A stretch of 64,000 nucleotides of DNA from Micromonospora carbonacea (lineage in GTDB: Bacteria > Actinomycetota > Actinomycetes > Mycobacteriales > Micromonosporaceae), in assembly GCF_014205165.1 (NCBI RefSeq), contig NZ_JACHMZ010000001.1:6740501-6804500 (forward strand), in the 5' to 3' direction. The notes under the pieces are model-generated. The model was not told the origin of the DNA, did not search any database, and worked only from the letters and a program-made list of their open reading frames with translations. Shown here one piece after another: positions 44,886 through 52,967 of this stretch (the stretch's first letter is position 1; each line of letters begins with the position of its first letter). The translations under genes were made by a program, and so were the position numbers.

Positions 44886-46730
44886 CGCGTCGGCGGGTCG
44901 ACCGGTCCGGGTGAGCAGCATGCCCAGGTTGAGGCAGGACAGGCCCACGCTCCGTACGTCCGGCAGCGCCCGCCGCCCGGCGAGCACCCGGGCGTACGCC
45001 TCCGCCGCCTGTTCTTCCCGGTCGGTGTCGGCGTAGAGGGTGGCCAGGCCCTCCTCTGCGTCGACGACCCCCTGGGCGTCGCCCGCCTGGCGGTACCGGT
45101 CGACCGCCGCCCGCCCGTGCTGCTCGGCCGCGTCGTACGCGCCGACCCGGCTGCAGGCCCGCGCCAACCGCTTGAGCATGTCCGCCTCGGCCCACACGTT
45201 TCCCCAGGCGCGGGCCGCCCGAACACCAAGATCATCGATCTCCAGCCGGTCCCGGTAGCTCTTCACGTAGAGGAGCAGGGGCCACATCACGTCGCTGAGC
45301 TGCCAGGCCAGCTCGTGGCGCCCCAGGCCGAAGGCGACCCGGCCCGCCGCCATCAGGTTGCCCCGCTCCCGATCCAGCCAGGCGAGGGCGGCGGCGCGGT
45401 CGGCGAACTCGGGTGGCCCCTCCAGGGGCCGCAGGAAGGTGTACGGCAGCCGCCGCCGGTAGGGGGTCACCACCAGGTCCGCCCGGCGCGCGGCGGCGAG
45501 GTAGAACTCCAGCATCGTGCGTACCACCGCCTGCCGGTCGGCCTCCGGGTCGCGCTGCTCCGACACCTCGCGGGCGCAGAGCCGAAGGATGTCGTGGAGC
45601 CGGAAGCGGTCCTCGGACACCTCGTCCAGCAGGCTCGCGTCCAGCAGCTCACCCACCAACGCCGCCACCCGGGCCGCGCCGCCGGCCCCCGCGCCGGCCA
45701 CCGCCGCGACCAGGTCCACCCCGAACTCCGTCCCCGGGTGCAGGGCCAGCCTGCGGTACAACACCGACGCCTCCGGCGTCAGCGCCCGGTACGAGCACTG
45801 GAACATCGCCCTGATCGGCGAACCGTCCACCGTCGAGAGCCGGGCCAGCCGCTGCGTCTCGTCGGTCAACTCGGCGGCCATCCGTCGCACCGTCAGCTTG
45901 GGACGGAAGGCGAGCAGGCCGGCCGCCACGACGAGCGCGATGGGCAACCCACCGCAGAGCCCCGCCAGTTCCTCGGCCGGCCCGGGCTCCCGCAGGATCC
46001 GTTCCGGGCCCACCGCCCGCCCCAGCAGCTTCACCGCCTGTTCGGCCGGCAACGGACCCACGTCGAGCAGGCGGGCTCCGTCGGGCAGCAACCCGGTCAA
46101 CCGACGCCGGCTGGTCACCACGACCGCCGCGGACGTCGAGGCCGGCAGCAGGTGCCTGACCTGGCCCGCCGAGAACGCGTCGTCGAGCAGCACCAGCAGG
46201 GACCTGTCCGCGGTCACCGAGCGGTAGAGGGCGACCTGCTCGGCCAGGTCCACGGGGATGCGGTCCGGCGCCACCCCGAGGGCCCGGAGGAAGGCCCCCA
46301 GCGCCACCCCCGGGTCCAATGGCTGGTCGCCGCTGAACCCCCGCAGATCGGCATAGAGCTGACCGTCCACGAACCGGTCCCGATTGCCGTGGGCCCACTG
46401 TCTCGCCAGCGCCGACTTACCCACGCCGCCGGGCCCGCACAGCACGGCGATGCTGTTTCCGCCCTCTGCGAGAAGGCCGTCCAGTGCTGACAACTCACTC
46501 AGCCGGGCGGTGAAGTTCCGCGACGGGGCAGGCAGTTGCCGGGGAATCGGAAAACGATCCGCGGGAACGCCGTTGAAATGCACACCCCCGTGGATCACCC
46601 CAGCCTGGATGCTGGCACCGGAAACGTGACCAGACTGCTCGTTGGACGTGGCGGACGACACCGTTTCCCCGACCCCGCGGAAATCCGCTCCCAATCGCCG
46701 CGCCCCCAATACGACTCGCCGAAAGCCCAT
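44529..46730 (-). CDS. NLR-like NB-ARC/TPR protein with N-terminal amyloid-type motif
   Basis: A 733-residue STAND protein. The N-terminal motif SGHVSGASIQAGVIHGGVHF (about residues 33-52) matches the C-terminus of the small protein encoded just upstream. Next comes NB-ARC with P-loop CGPGGVGKSALARQW (about 100), Walker B LLVLLDDAF, and a winged-helix part with RLHDILRLCAREV. Six or more TPR units (about 480-720) form the sensor end. Expected role: nucleotide-driven oligomerisation on a trigger, seeding the partner through the shared motif. ATG 46730 is 11 nt after the partner stop; GTG 46661, with GGGGAA upstream, would start just before the motif and is a strong alternative. Confidence 0.85.
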   Translation of the reverse strand: MGFRRVVLGARRLGADFRGVGETVSSATSNEQSGHVSGASIQAGVIHGGVHFNGVPADRFPIPRQLPAPSRNFTARLSELSALDGLLAEGGNSIAVLCGPGGVGKSALARQWAHGNRDRFVDGQLYADLRGFSGDQPLDPGVALGAFLRALGVAPDRIPVDLAEQVALYRSVTADRSLLVLLDDAFSAGQVRHLLPASTSAAVVVTSRRRLTGLLPDGARLLDVGPLPAEQAVKLLGRAVGPERILREPGPAEELAGLCGGLPIALVVAAGLLAFRPKLTVRRMAAELTDETQRLARLSTVDGSPIRAMFQCSYRALTPEASVLYRRLALHPGTEFGVDLVAAVAGAGAGGAARVAALVGELLDASLLDEVSEDRFRLHDILRLCAREVSEQRDPEADRQAVVRTMLEFYLAAARRADLVVTPYRRRLPYTFLRPLEGPPEFADRAAALAWLDRERGNLMAAGRVAFGLGRHELAWQLSDVMWPLLLYVKSYRDRLEIDDLGVRAARAWGNVWAEADMLKRLARACSRVGAYDAAEQHGRAAVDRYRQAGDAQGVVDAEEGLATLYADTDREEQAAEAYARVLAGRRALPDVRSVGLSCLNLGMLLTRTGRPADALPLLTEAGEIFAGLSDVDPYNAVRVLSGLAAAHLGLGDLAAAESCAAEAVRRMADLGSDNERAEAVVLLGRIARRRGDDEAARQHYREAAGVFDRLGSPRLPDVLRLLDEAGGGAGEA

Positions 46731-46741
46731 TGACGGCAGGC

Positions 46742-47122
46742 CTAGAAAATGATGTCTCCCTGCACGTCACGCGCCTGGACGACCTTCCCGGCCGTCCCGC
46801 TGAAGTGGTTCACCACCTGGCCCTGAACGGCGACGACGCCCGCCCGCGACAGCCTGCGCCACTCTTCGTCGAGGGCAGCGGCGAAGTCGGGATCCCGGGC
46901 CATCACGTCAGCCAGTGCCGACGCGAGCGCGGCCTGTCGCCAACGCTCCTGCGGATGCTCGATCGCGGCATCAAGAACAGCCGATTCCTGCGTTTCCGCC
47001 CCGAACCGGGCACGGACCAGTTGGAACAGCGAGCCGATCGCGCTGCGGGCGCCGGCCGCAAGCGCCTCCGCCCCCTTGGTCGACAACGCCGTGGCGACAG
47101 CAAGGACTACCTGATCCTCCAC
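46742..47122 (-). CDS. Small Bell-like helical effector with C-terminal amyloid-type motif
   Basis: A 126-residue protein. The N-terminus is a hydrophobic helix (VVLAVATALSTKGAEALAAG) followed by amphipathic helices with conserved acid and Trp positions, like the Bell domains of bacterial NLR partners. The last 23 residues hold NHFSGTAGKVVQARDVQGD and end at IIF. This repeats the SG-x-x-x-G-x-x-x-QA-x-x-(V/I)-x-G pattern at the NLR N-terminus. If the analogy holds, it is a membrane-acting death effector triggered by the NLR. GTG 47122 starts the two-gene operon. Annotated by pattern only. Confidence 0.65.
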   Translation of the reverse strand: MEDQVVLAVATALSTKGAEALAAGARSAIGSLFQLVRARFGAETQESAVLDAAIEHPQERWRQAALASALADVMARDPDFAAALDEEWRRLSRAGVVAVQGQVVNHFSGTAGKVVQARDVQGDIIF

Positions 47123-47379
47123 ACGCGCCCCCCGAATCAGGATTCACATAGACGTTTGGCGTTTCAGGCTTCGATCAGCCTAACGCATTCAGTCAACAGC
47201 TCCGAGCCTTCGGCAAGTGCCACAAAGCAGCAGATTTTCATCTATTTCTCAACAGAGACCCACAAATCAAGCAATAAGGCATACCACACAAACAGCGCCA
47301 TGCGGTTATTTCGGACAGGCGATCGGCCACCTCCCGACGGATCGACTTACTGCCCCCTGAGGCGATAACGTCCACCCTC

Positions 47380-47583
47380 ATGATCGCACCAATGCTGATA
47401 GCGCTGGCCATCGCAGGCATCGCCACCAAGCTATCGGCACTTCACTCGGAGTTAGCACATAACTTCGCTTTGCACATGCCCGAGACGGAGACAGTCCTAG
47501 TGTATTCATCGTTCTGGTATAAGTGGGTCACTTCCACTGGGGCGCACGTCATGGAACCGCTGATCAACTCGATGACTTTCTGA
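47380..47583 (+). CDS. Possible small membrane protein in low-GC segment
   Basis: ATG 47380 opens a 67-residue frame. The first 20 residues (MIAPMLIALAIAGIATKLSA) form a hydrophobic helix, and the rest is aromatic-rich without a known motif. No clear ribosome-binding site precedes it. Codon use is unlike that of neighbouring genes because of the lower GC. It may be a chance frame. Confidence 0.3.
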   Translation: MIAPMLIALAIAGIATKLSALHSELAHNFALHMPETETVLVYSSFWYKWVTSTGAHVMEPLINSMTF

Positions 47584-47623
47584 GAGCTTTGACTACTTAA
47601 CGCAGTTACTGCGATTGCGTTAC

Positions 47624-47657
47624 GTGTGCGCTGCCGGCCACGGCCGGCAGCGCACAC
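47624..47657. terminator. Perfect GC-rich palindrome, likely terminator
   Basis: GTGTGCGCTGCCGGCC and its exact complement are separated by two bases, giving a 16-bp stem. A smaller CGCAG-TTA-CTGCG hairpin lies just upstream (47601-47613). It follows the low-GC segment and could end transcription from either side. Confidence 0.7.
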
Positions 47658-48116
47658 TCCCTTCCAGCGCTCTCGATGCAGCGACTCGCCCGGAGACACC
47701 GATCCCGGAATACTCCGGACGCTGGCGGCCCTCCGGCAGGCGTGGCCAGCCGGGCCCCGCCGGAAGCTACCCGCCCCGTCTTGTCGCCAGCACGGCGAGA
47801 CGAGGCCCTGTTCCGACCGAGAGAAGCCGTCCCCCTGCCGCCGCCGGTAACCGGCACCACAGCCAGGAGGATGCCTGCGCAGGTCTGCTGACGAGGCTGC
47901 CGGACTCTCCAACCGCTCCCGCTTCGGCTGCACCCCCGCTACGGCACGATCAACGCGACGCCCGTCAGGGCGAGATCGAGGTCCAGCGCGGTGAGTCCAT
48001 CCGCGTCGAGGACGGGGAGCGCCTGCCGGTCCATCGGTGGCGGCTGGTGGTCGTGGTGGCGTGCCGGTAGTTTCGGGTCGAATGCGGTTTCTGTCTTCGA
48101 TCGGAGAGTCGGCTCC

Positions 48117-48644
48117 GTGTCGCATATCGAGAAGATCACCGGTGAGTTGCGTGCGCTCTCGACGGGTGTCGAGCGTGCGCAGGGTCTGGTGGCTGCTGCC
48201 CGCGATCAGGCGCAGGAGGTGGCGCTGCGGGCTGCGGGTGCCGGTTTCGTCGCGGTGGCGGCGGGGCTGACGCGGGTCGGCAGCGCCATCGCGGAAATCC
48301 AGGGCGGCCTGGCCAGTGTTTCCGCTTCGATCGGGGAGGCGACGAAGGCCACCGCGGCCGTGCCGCGCGAGGCCACCTCGCAGGAGACGATCGCCGGGTT
48401 GGCCCCTGTTCAGGCCGCGGTGGGCAGCGCGCGCGACGTCACGGCCGGCGTCATCGCCCAAGTCGGTGAGGCACAGCAGCTCGTTGCCATGATCCTTCAG
48501 GGCGGGCAGCCCGGTCCGCTGCTCCAGTCCCTCGACGGCATCAGGCAAGTCCTGGTCCTGGTGGTCCAACGCACCGGCACCGCCCGGCAACATGTCGAGG
48601 CGGCGATCGCCGAGGCGCGACAGCTCGGCTCCTCGGGAAACTGA
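48117..48644 (+). CDS. DUF6244-like coiled-coil protein, copy 1
   Basis: A 175-residue helical, alanine- and glutamine-rich protein (VSHIEKITGELRALSTGVER, QGGLASVSASIGEATKATAA, QRTGTARQHVEAAIAEARQL) of a family common in Micromonosporaceae; I assign it to DUF6244 from memory. It resembles WXG/LXG-type N-terminal carriers in being purely helical with no signal peptide. GTG 48117 follows GGAGAG at 9 nt. The gene ends GGGAAAC-TGA, a slippery site followed by a hairpin. The -1 frame continues for 87 more codons (to 48904), P/T-rich at first and then arginine-rich, with no recognisable toxin. This copy seems to have lost, or never had, a toxin tail. Confidence 0.7.
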   Translation: MSHIEKITGELRALSTGVERAQGLVAAARDQAQEVALRAAGAGFVAVAAGLTRVGSAIAEIQGGLASVSASIGEATKATAAVPREATSQETIAGLAPVQAAVGSARDVTAGVIAQVGEAQQLVAMILQGGQPGPLLQSLDGIRQVLVLVVQRTGTARQHVEAAIAEARQLGSSGN

Positions 48645-48675
48645 CCGGGGCCGGCGGTCCCACGCCGACCGGCCC
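48635..48675 (+). promoter_or_regulatory. Candidate -1 frameshift signal, copy 1
   Basis: GGGAAAC at 48635-48641 sits in the 0 frame as G GGA AAC directly before the TGA stop. A GC-rich hairpin begins 6 nt downstream (GGGCCGGCGG pairing with CCG-A-CCGGCCC). The arrangement equals that of copy 2 at 54032. Confidence 0.5.
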
Positions 48676-48904
48676 GACCCCGTCCCCGACCAGCACCCCG
48701 ACCGACCGAGCCGCCGTCCCCGACGGTGGGCCGCGCCGGACAGGCGGGCGGTGGGGGCGAGCAACGAGCGGGGCCGACGAGCCGCCCACCGCCGCGCAGC
48801 CGGAAGCGCCACCCAGCCGGCGCTCGCGCCGGGCGGGGACGAACAGCCCGCGCGGGCCAGGTCGAACTGGCCGCAGCGCTGACTCCGCACAGGGCGGGCC
48901 GTGA

Positions 48905-49558
48905 GGGCCGAACTCCCGCGACAACACCCCTTCAGGGCACCTGGTCACATGCGGTGAAGAGGGCGACCAACGCGGTCAAGAGGCCGAATGCCACCCTCGG
49001 CCCTCAAGAGCCCAGCGCATGAATGGCCCTGACGGCACCAAGCCCCGCCCGAGCCGGGCGGCGACGGCACCGTGACCCTGCCGCCATCACCGAGCCGAGT
49101 GCTCGCGGGTGCTCACACCAAGGCGCAGAATCCGACAATACTCGCATAAAGGGCGGCGGCCGAACAATGATGTCGGGCTATTGTCCCAGCTCAACGGTGG
49201 GCCGCCTGGGACTCGAACCCAGAACCTAAGGATTAAAAGTAACCAGAAGCGGATGAAACTCCTCCGCTGCGGCCAAGTGGCCAGGTCGAGTCCTTTGGTC
49301 CGGATTCCTGCTGTGCTGTCCAGCCGCGTTCGCGCTGTTCCACGCCAGGTGTACCCGGTGAGGCGTGGTGAACGACGGTGGTCGAGGTCGACGTCCAGGA
49401 TCCGCGCCGTGAATCCGTCCGTGTCGGCGACATACGAGCACCCGTGGAGCACCCGACGATCTGGTGTCGTCAGCCCTGGCTGGATCGAGCAGCGGCAGTT
49501 GGGCATCGGGTGCGGGAAGCCATGTTCGGGCAGGTCGTCGTCGGCGTCGGGGGACTTA
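48905..49558. other. Non-coding segment with tRNA scar, left of the IS5 element
   Basis: About 650 bp with no convincing gene. It contains the 3' tRNA-Lys fragment at 49196-49240. Frames crossing the fragment give the typical spurious 'PGTRTQNLRIKS' translation and should not be annotated. Sequence from 49260 to 49555 shows nothing recognisable. Confidence 0.6.
49196..49240 (-). other. 3' fragment of tRNA-Lys(UUU), likely attachment-site scar
   Basis: On the minus strand this reads from the anticodon loop CTTTTAATCC through a perfect T-arm (CTGGG-TTCGAGT-CCCAG) to the acceptor strand GCGGCCCA and CC. No matching 5' half (expected GGGCCGC acceptor strand and D-arm) lies upstream, so the gene is incomplete. 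Integrating elements that recombine in tRNA genes leave just such 3' copies. No integrase gene is in the window. Confidence 0.75.
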
Positions 49559-50452
49559 GAACTCCTAACTCTGGGTGCGTTGGAGTTGGCGCCAGCAGAT
49601 GAGGGCGCAGGCGAGGCTGAGGAAGGCTTCGTGGATGTCGTCGCGGATTTCCCAGCGGATGCGCAGGCGGCGGAACCAGTGCAGCCAGGCGATGGTGCGT
49701 TCCACGACCCAGCGTTGGGTGCCGAGGCCGGAGCCGTGGGGTGTGCCGCGTCGGGCGATGACCGGGGTGACGCCGCGGGCCCGGACTTGTTGGCGGTGGC
49801 TGTCGTAGTCGTAGCCCCGATCGGCGTACAGCCGGTCGGGGCGACGCCTCGGTGGCCCTGGCCGGCCGCCGATCGCGGGGATGGCGTCGAGCAGGGCGGT
49901 GGTCTGGGTGGAGTCGTGCCTGTTCCCGCCGGTCAGTGTGACCGCGAGGGGGATGCCGCCGGCGTCGGTGATGACGTGGTGTTTCGAGCCAGGCTTGCGG
50001 CGGTCGACCGGGCTCGGACCGGTTTTGGGCCGCCCTTGAGCGCCCGGATGTGGGAGCCGTCGATCACCGCCCTCGACAGGTCCAACTGCCCCGCGCCGCG
50101 CAGCCGGGCCAGCAGCAGCTCGTGCAACCGCTGCCACACCCCAGCCTGGTTCCAGTCCCGCAACCGGCGCCAGCAGGTCATCCCGCAGCCGAACCCGAGT
50201 TCCTGGGGCAGGTACTCCCAGGGGATCGCGGTGTAGAGCACGAACAGGATCCCGCACAACACCTTCCGGTCATCCAACGGCTTACGCCCCGGGTACCGGC
50301 TGCGGCGTGGTGGGCGGGGTGGCAACAGCGGCGCGATCTCGGCCCACAACTCGTCCGAGACGATCCACGGCGGCTGCTCACCCCTCCTCACGTTCAGACG
50401 GAACGACCCTCACATCCAGTCGGTTACGCCCAACTCATTAAGTTAGGACCTC
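49559..50452 (-). mobile_element. IS5-family insertion sequence, 894 bp, with TTA target duplication
   Basis: The ends GAACTCCTAACT (left) and GAGGTCCTAACT (right, complement) are inverted repeats matching at 10 of 12 positions. TTA flanks both sides (49556-49558 and 50453-50455). The element encodes one transposase in two overlapping frames. Size, ends and target duplication fit the IS427 group of IS5. It inserted in non-coding DNA between the tRNA scar and the second NLR gene. Confidence 0.88.
49565..50391 (-). CDS. IS5-family transposase, two frames joined by -1 frameshift
   Basis: The first frame (50391 to 49933) encodes the DUF4096-type N-terminal domain (WIVSDELWAEIAPLLPPRPP, IPWEYLPQELGFGCGMTCWR) and the first catalytic Asp in AVIDGSHIRALKGG. 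The second frame (ending 49565) carries the rest of the DDE domain (TGPSPVDRRKPGSKHHVITD, RLYADRGYDYD, VERTIAWLHWFRRLRIRWE). The frames meet at CCCAAAA (50029 to 50023), a -1 slippery heptamer in the 0 frame, as known for IS427-group elements. Expression of the full transposase therefore needs frameshifting. Both halves look intact, so it may be active. Confidence 0.88.
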
Positions 50453-50613
50453 TTAGGCCAATCGCGGTCCGGATCGCTCCTTACGCATGGAGTTGTGTGC
50501 GGTCCCCACCCGTCGTAGCCGGGTGGTGCGCCAGTGGACGAGGTGTCGCGGGGGTGCGTGGAGTATTGGGGTGGTCGGAGCGAGGAACCCGCAACCAGTC
50601 GGCCAGCAGTTCC

Positions 50614-52902
50614 TCAATACAGGGCCTCGCGCCAGAATTCAAGGCTGTCGCGGACGAGTGGGATGTTCGGGTGGTCGGCTTCAAGGACCCGGAGGAGATC
50701 GGGGAGTAAATCCTCGAAGGCGGTGACGGCACCCACCAGATCCCCAGTCTCACCACGCCAGGAGGCGAGATTGCGGCGGGCGGTCAGGGTATCCGGGTGA
50801 TCGCTTCCGAGGACCCGCAGGAGGTCGGGAAGCAGTGCCTCGTAGGCGGCGACGGCACCTGCCGGATCGCCGGCCTGACCACGCCAGTGGGCGAGGTCGT
50901 TACGGGTTGTCAGGACCGCTTGGTGGTCGGCTCCGAGAATCCGCTCTCGATCGCTGAGCAGGTCTTCGTGGGCCGCGACAGCGCCCGCCAAATCCCCACT
51001 CTCACTACGCCAGGAGGCAAGGTCGAGGCGGGCGGTCAGGGTATCCGGGTGATCGCTTCCAAGAACCCGGATGAAGTCGGGAAGCAGTGCCTCGTAGGCG
51101 GCGGCGGCACCTGCCGGATCGCCAGCCTGACCACGCCAGAAGGCGAGATTGCGGCGGGCGGTCAGGGTATCCAGGTGATTGTTTTCGTGGATCCGGATGA
51201 GGTCGGGAAGCAGTGCCTCGTAGGCGGCGACGGCACCTGCCGGATCGCCAGCCTGACCACGCCAGTAGGCCAGGTCGAGGCGAGTAAGCAGGGTATGCGG
51301 GTGGTCGGCTCCGAGAACTCGCATCTGGTCGGAGAGCAGTTCCGTAAAACCGACTACGGCACCCGCCGGATTTCCAGCCCGACCGCGCCAGTAGGTGAGG
51401 GCGTGACGGGTGCTCAGAGTGCCCGGGTCGTCGGGGCCGAGCACCCGTAGCCGATCGGCGAGAAGCTTCTCGCAGGCCGCAGCGGCGCTAGCTGGATCTC
51501 CAGCCTCACCACGCCAGGAGGCAAGATAGTGACGGCTGCTCAGGGTGGTCGGGTGGTCAGGGCCGAGGTGCCCGTTGGCGGTGTTGTACAGGGTGTGGAA
51601 ATACTCGGCCGCGGCGGCGGCCTGGCCGGTAACACCAAGGCTACGGCCAGCGTCGAACAGGACCTGGTAGGCGCCGTGAGTCCACAGCAAGTGGCCCGTG
51701 TAGGCACCCAAGGCGGCGGTATTGGCGCGCAGGGTTTGGGAGTGCTCCCGGTCGCGTTCGATCTTCGGCCAGATCTCGTGCAGGGCGTTGGCTGCGGTCA
51801 CAGCCAGAACGTCGATGTGATCGCTGCAGGCTTCCCGGACGACCCGTTGTAGGAGTGCATGAACCCGGACGGTGCCGGCACCTGGGGTGATCGTTGCGAG
51901 ACTGAGTTGGACAAGGTTGTCCAGGGCGTCGGTGACGTCACCGTCCTCGACCGGTTTACCGGTACGTATCTCTAGGTAGGCCCGGACGGCACGAGAAGTG
52001 AACACGGTGACGAGAATCCCGTTCCCGTCCAGTAGGGCGGCGAGTTCCAGCACCGGTCGCGCTAGGCCGGTCGGGGACAAGGTGTCGGCCCGGTCGATGG
52101 ATAGCGACCAGGTGGCGGCAACGGTGTGGGGATAGTCGTCCGGCAAAGCACGGGGAGCCAGTTCGGCCAGGCGCCGACGGCGGTCGACGAGACGGCGGCG
52201 ATAGCCGGCGCAGGTCATGTTCGTGCGGTCCAGGATGTACGCGGCGGCCTGCGCCAACGCCAGGGGTAGATGCCCGAGGTCGTCGGCCAGGCCGACGGCC
52301 TCATCGAGCCGGAACGGGTGGCAGCCGAGCTTCGCGGCCAGGTAGGTGGCGGCCTCGTCGGAGGTGAAGACGTTCACGTCGATACGGCGTCGGCCGGCGA
52401 TCAGGGCGCTGTCGGTGCTGCGAGTGGTCACCACGGTGCGTCCCGACCTGGTGTTCGGTGGCCATAGACCGCGTAGGTCGTTGGGGTCGGTGACGTCGTC
52501 CAGGACGATCAACCATCGGCATTGGCTGGTGGCCAGCCAGGCCAGGAACCGACCGGCAGCATGGTCCGAGCTGGGGCCATCAACGCCGGTGGTGTCAGCG
52601 AAGGCCTGAGCGTAGCTGGTGACCACCGCCGAGCGCGATGTCGCGGACACCCACACCAGCAGATCTAGGCCGCCGCTTCCCGACAGGCGATGGGCCAAGC
52701 CAGCGGCGAGCTGAGTCTTGCCGACCCCGCCGAGCCCAGCCACCACCTGACACACCACCGCACCGTGGCTGGCCACCGCCGTCTCGAGAATTCGGTCGGC
52801 CGCGCGTTCCTGCCTACAGTGTGCCTCTGCCGGCACCACTCCAACCTGATGCGGCCACTTCACCGGGGCACGGCCGTTGATTGTCACCGGCGCATAGAAC
52901 AC
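50614..52902 (-). CDS. NLR-like NB-ARC/TPR protein, second system
   Basis: The frame from GTG 52902 gives 762 residues. It starts inside a motif (FYAPVTINGRAPVKWPHQVG) seen ahead of NB-ARC domains in actinobacteria. P-loop VAGLGGVGKTQLAAGLA (about 59), Walker B WLIVLDDV and the winged-helix region (VRVHALLQRVVREA) follow. The C-terminal 340 residues are about eight 42-residue TPR units (LGxDHPxTLxxRxxLAxWRG pattern). In-frame sequence upstream (VTANSGAAGV) also looks coding and completes the motif but has no ATG, GTG or TTG. The true N-terminus may therefore be made by frameshifting from the upstream gene. Confidence 0.8.
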   Translation of the reverse strand: MFYAPVTINGRAPVKWPHQVGVVPAEAHCRQERAADRILETAVASHGAVVCQVVAGLGGVGKTQLAAGLAHRLSGSGGLDLLVWVSATSRSAVVTSYAQAFADTTGVDGPSSDHAAGRFLAWLATSQCRWLIVLDDVTDPNDLRGLWPPNTRSGRTVVTTRSTDSALIAGRRRIDVNVFTSDEAATYLAAKLGCHPFRLDEAVGLADDLGHLPLALAQAAAYILDRTNMTCAGYRRRLVDRRRRLAELAPRALPDDYPHTVAATWSLSIDRADTLSPTGLARPVLELAALLDGNGILVTVFTSRAVRAYLEIRTGKPVEDGDVTDALDNLVQLSLATITPGAGTVRVHALLQRVVREACSDHIDVLAVTAANALHEIWPKIERDREHSQTLRANTAALGAYTGHLLWTHGAYQVLFDAGRSLGVTGQAAAAAEYFHTLYNTANGHLGPDHPTTLSSRHYLASWRGEAGDPASAAAACEKLLADRLRVLGPDDPGTLSTRHALTYWRGRAGNPAGAVVGFTELLSDQMRVLGADHPHTLLTRLDLAYWRGQAGDPAGAVAAYEALLPDLIRIHENNHLDTLTARRNLAFWRGQAGDPAGAAAAYEALLPDFIRVLGSDHPDTLTARLDLASWRSESGDLAGAVAAHEDLLSDRERILGADHQAVLTTRNDLAHWRGQAGDPAGAVAAYEALLPDLLRVLGSDHPDTLTARRNLASWRGETGDLVGAVTAFEDLLPDLLRVLEADHPNIPLVRDSLEFWREALY
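50640..51640 (-). repeat. 126-bp tandem repeats encoding 42-residue TPR units
   Basis: The block AGCAGTGCCTCGTAGGCGG recurs at 50831, 51083 and 51209, multiples of 126 bp apart. More diverged units fill the gaps and extend to about 51640. Neighbouring units differ mainly at positions expected on the TPR concave face, which fits a sensor array under diversification. Confidence 0.85.
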
Positions 52903-52967
52903 CCCGGCGGCACCAGAGTTGGCCGTGACCGCAACCCATGGGGCGTCGGCACCGGGAACGGAAGGCC

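Larger units (their letters stand above)
47123..48034. other. Lower-GC intergenic stretch with hairpins
   Basis: This 900-bp segment is visibly AT-richer than its surroundings between about 47140 and 47600. It contains one possible short gene (47380-47583) and a perfect GC-rich palindrome at 47624-47657. The base composition is consistent with foreign DNA at the edge of the NLR cassette. Confidence 0.6.
48035..48700 (+). repeat. Direct repeat copy 1 of DUF6244-like gene and leader
   Basis: These 666 bp recur at 53433-54097 with only a few differences: a small block around 48056-48064 with a 1-bp indel, C/T at 48115, Val/Ala at codon 108 or so (gacgtcacg/gacgccacg), and g/a at 48664. The repeat spans an 80-bp leader, the whole gene, and 56 bp beyond the stop. 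Identity ends abruptly after cagcaccccg on both sides. Confidence 0.95.

Noticed and set aside
47442..48890. Minus-strand frame of 482 codons across DUF6244-like copy 1
   Set aside because: Antisense shadow of the repeat gene; the equivalent frame at copy 2 differs in its ends, and the translation has no domain.
48726..49022. 98-codon plus-strand frame after DUF6244-like copy 1
   Set aside because: Arginine/glycine-rich, no motif and no ribosome-binding site; overlaps the -1 extension in another frame.
49196..49275. Complete tRNA-Lys gene
   Set aside because: No 5' acceptor strand or D-arm pairs with the visible 3' half in the preceding bases, so only a fragment can be supported.
49109..50236. 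Plus-strand frame crossing the tRNA fragment and IS5 element
   Set aside because: It contains the well-known false translation of a tRNA 3' end and is antisense to the transposase.
50640..51640. Regular 126-bp repeats considered as a CRISPR or satellite array
   Set aside because: The repeats lie in frame and encode TPR units of the NLR; unit length and lack of unique spacers exclude CRISPR.
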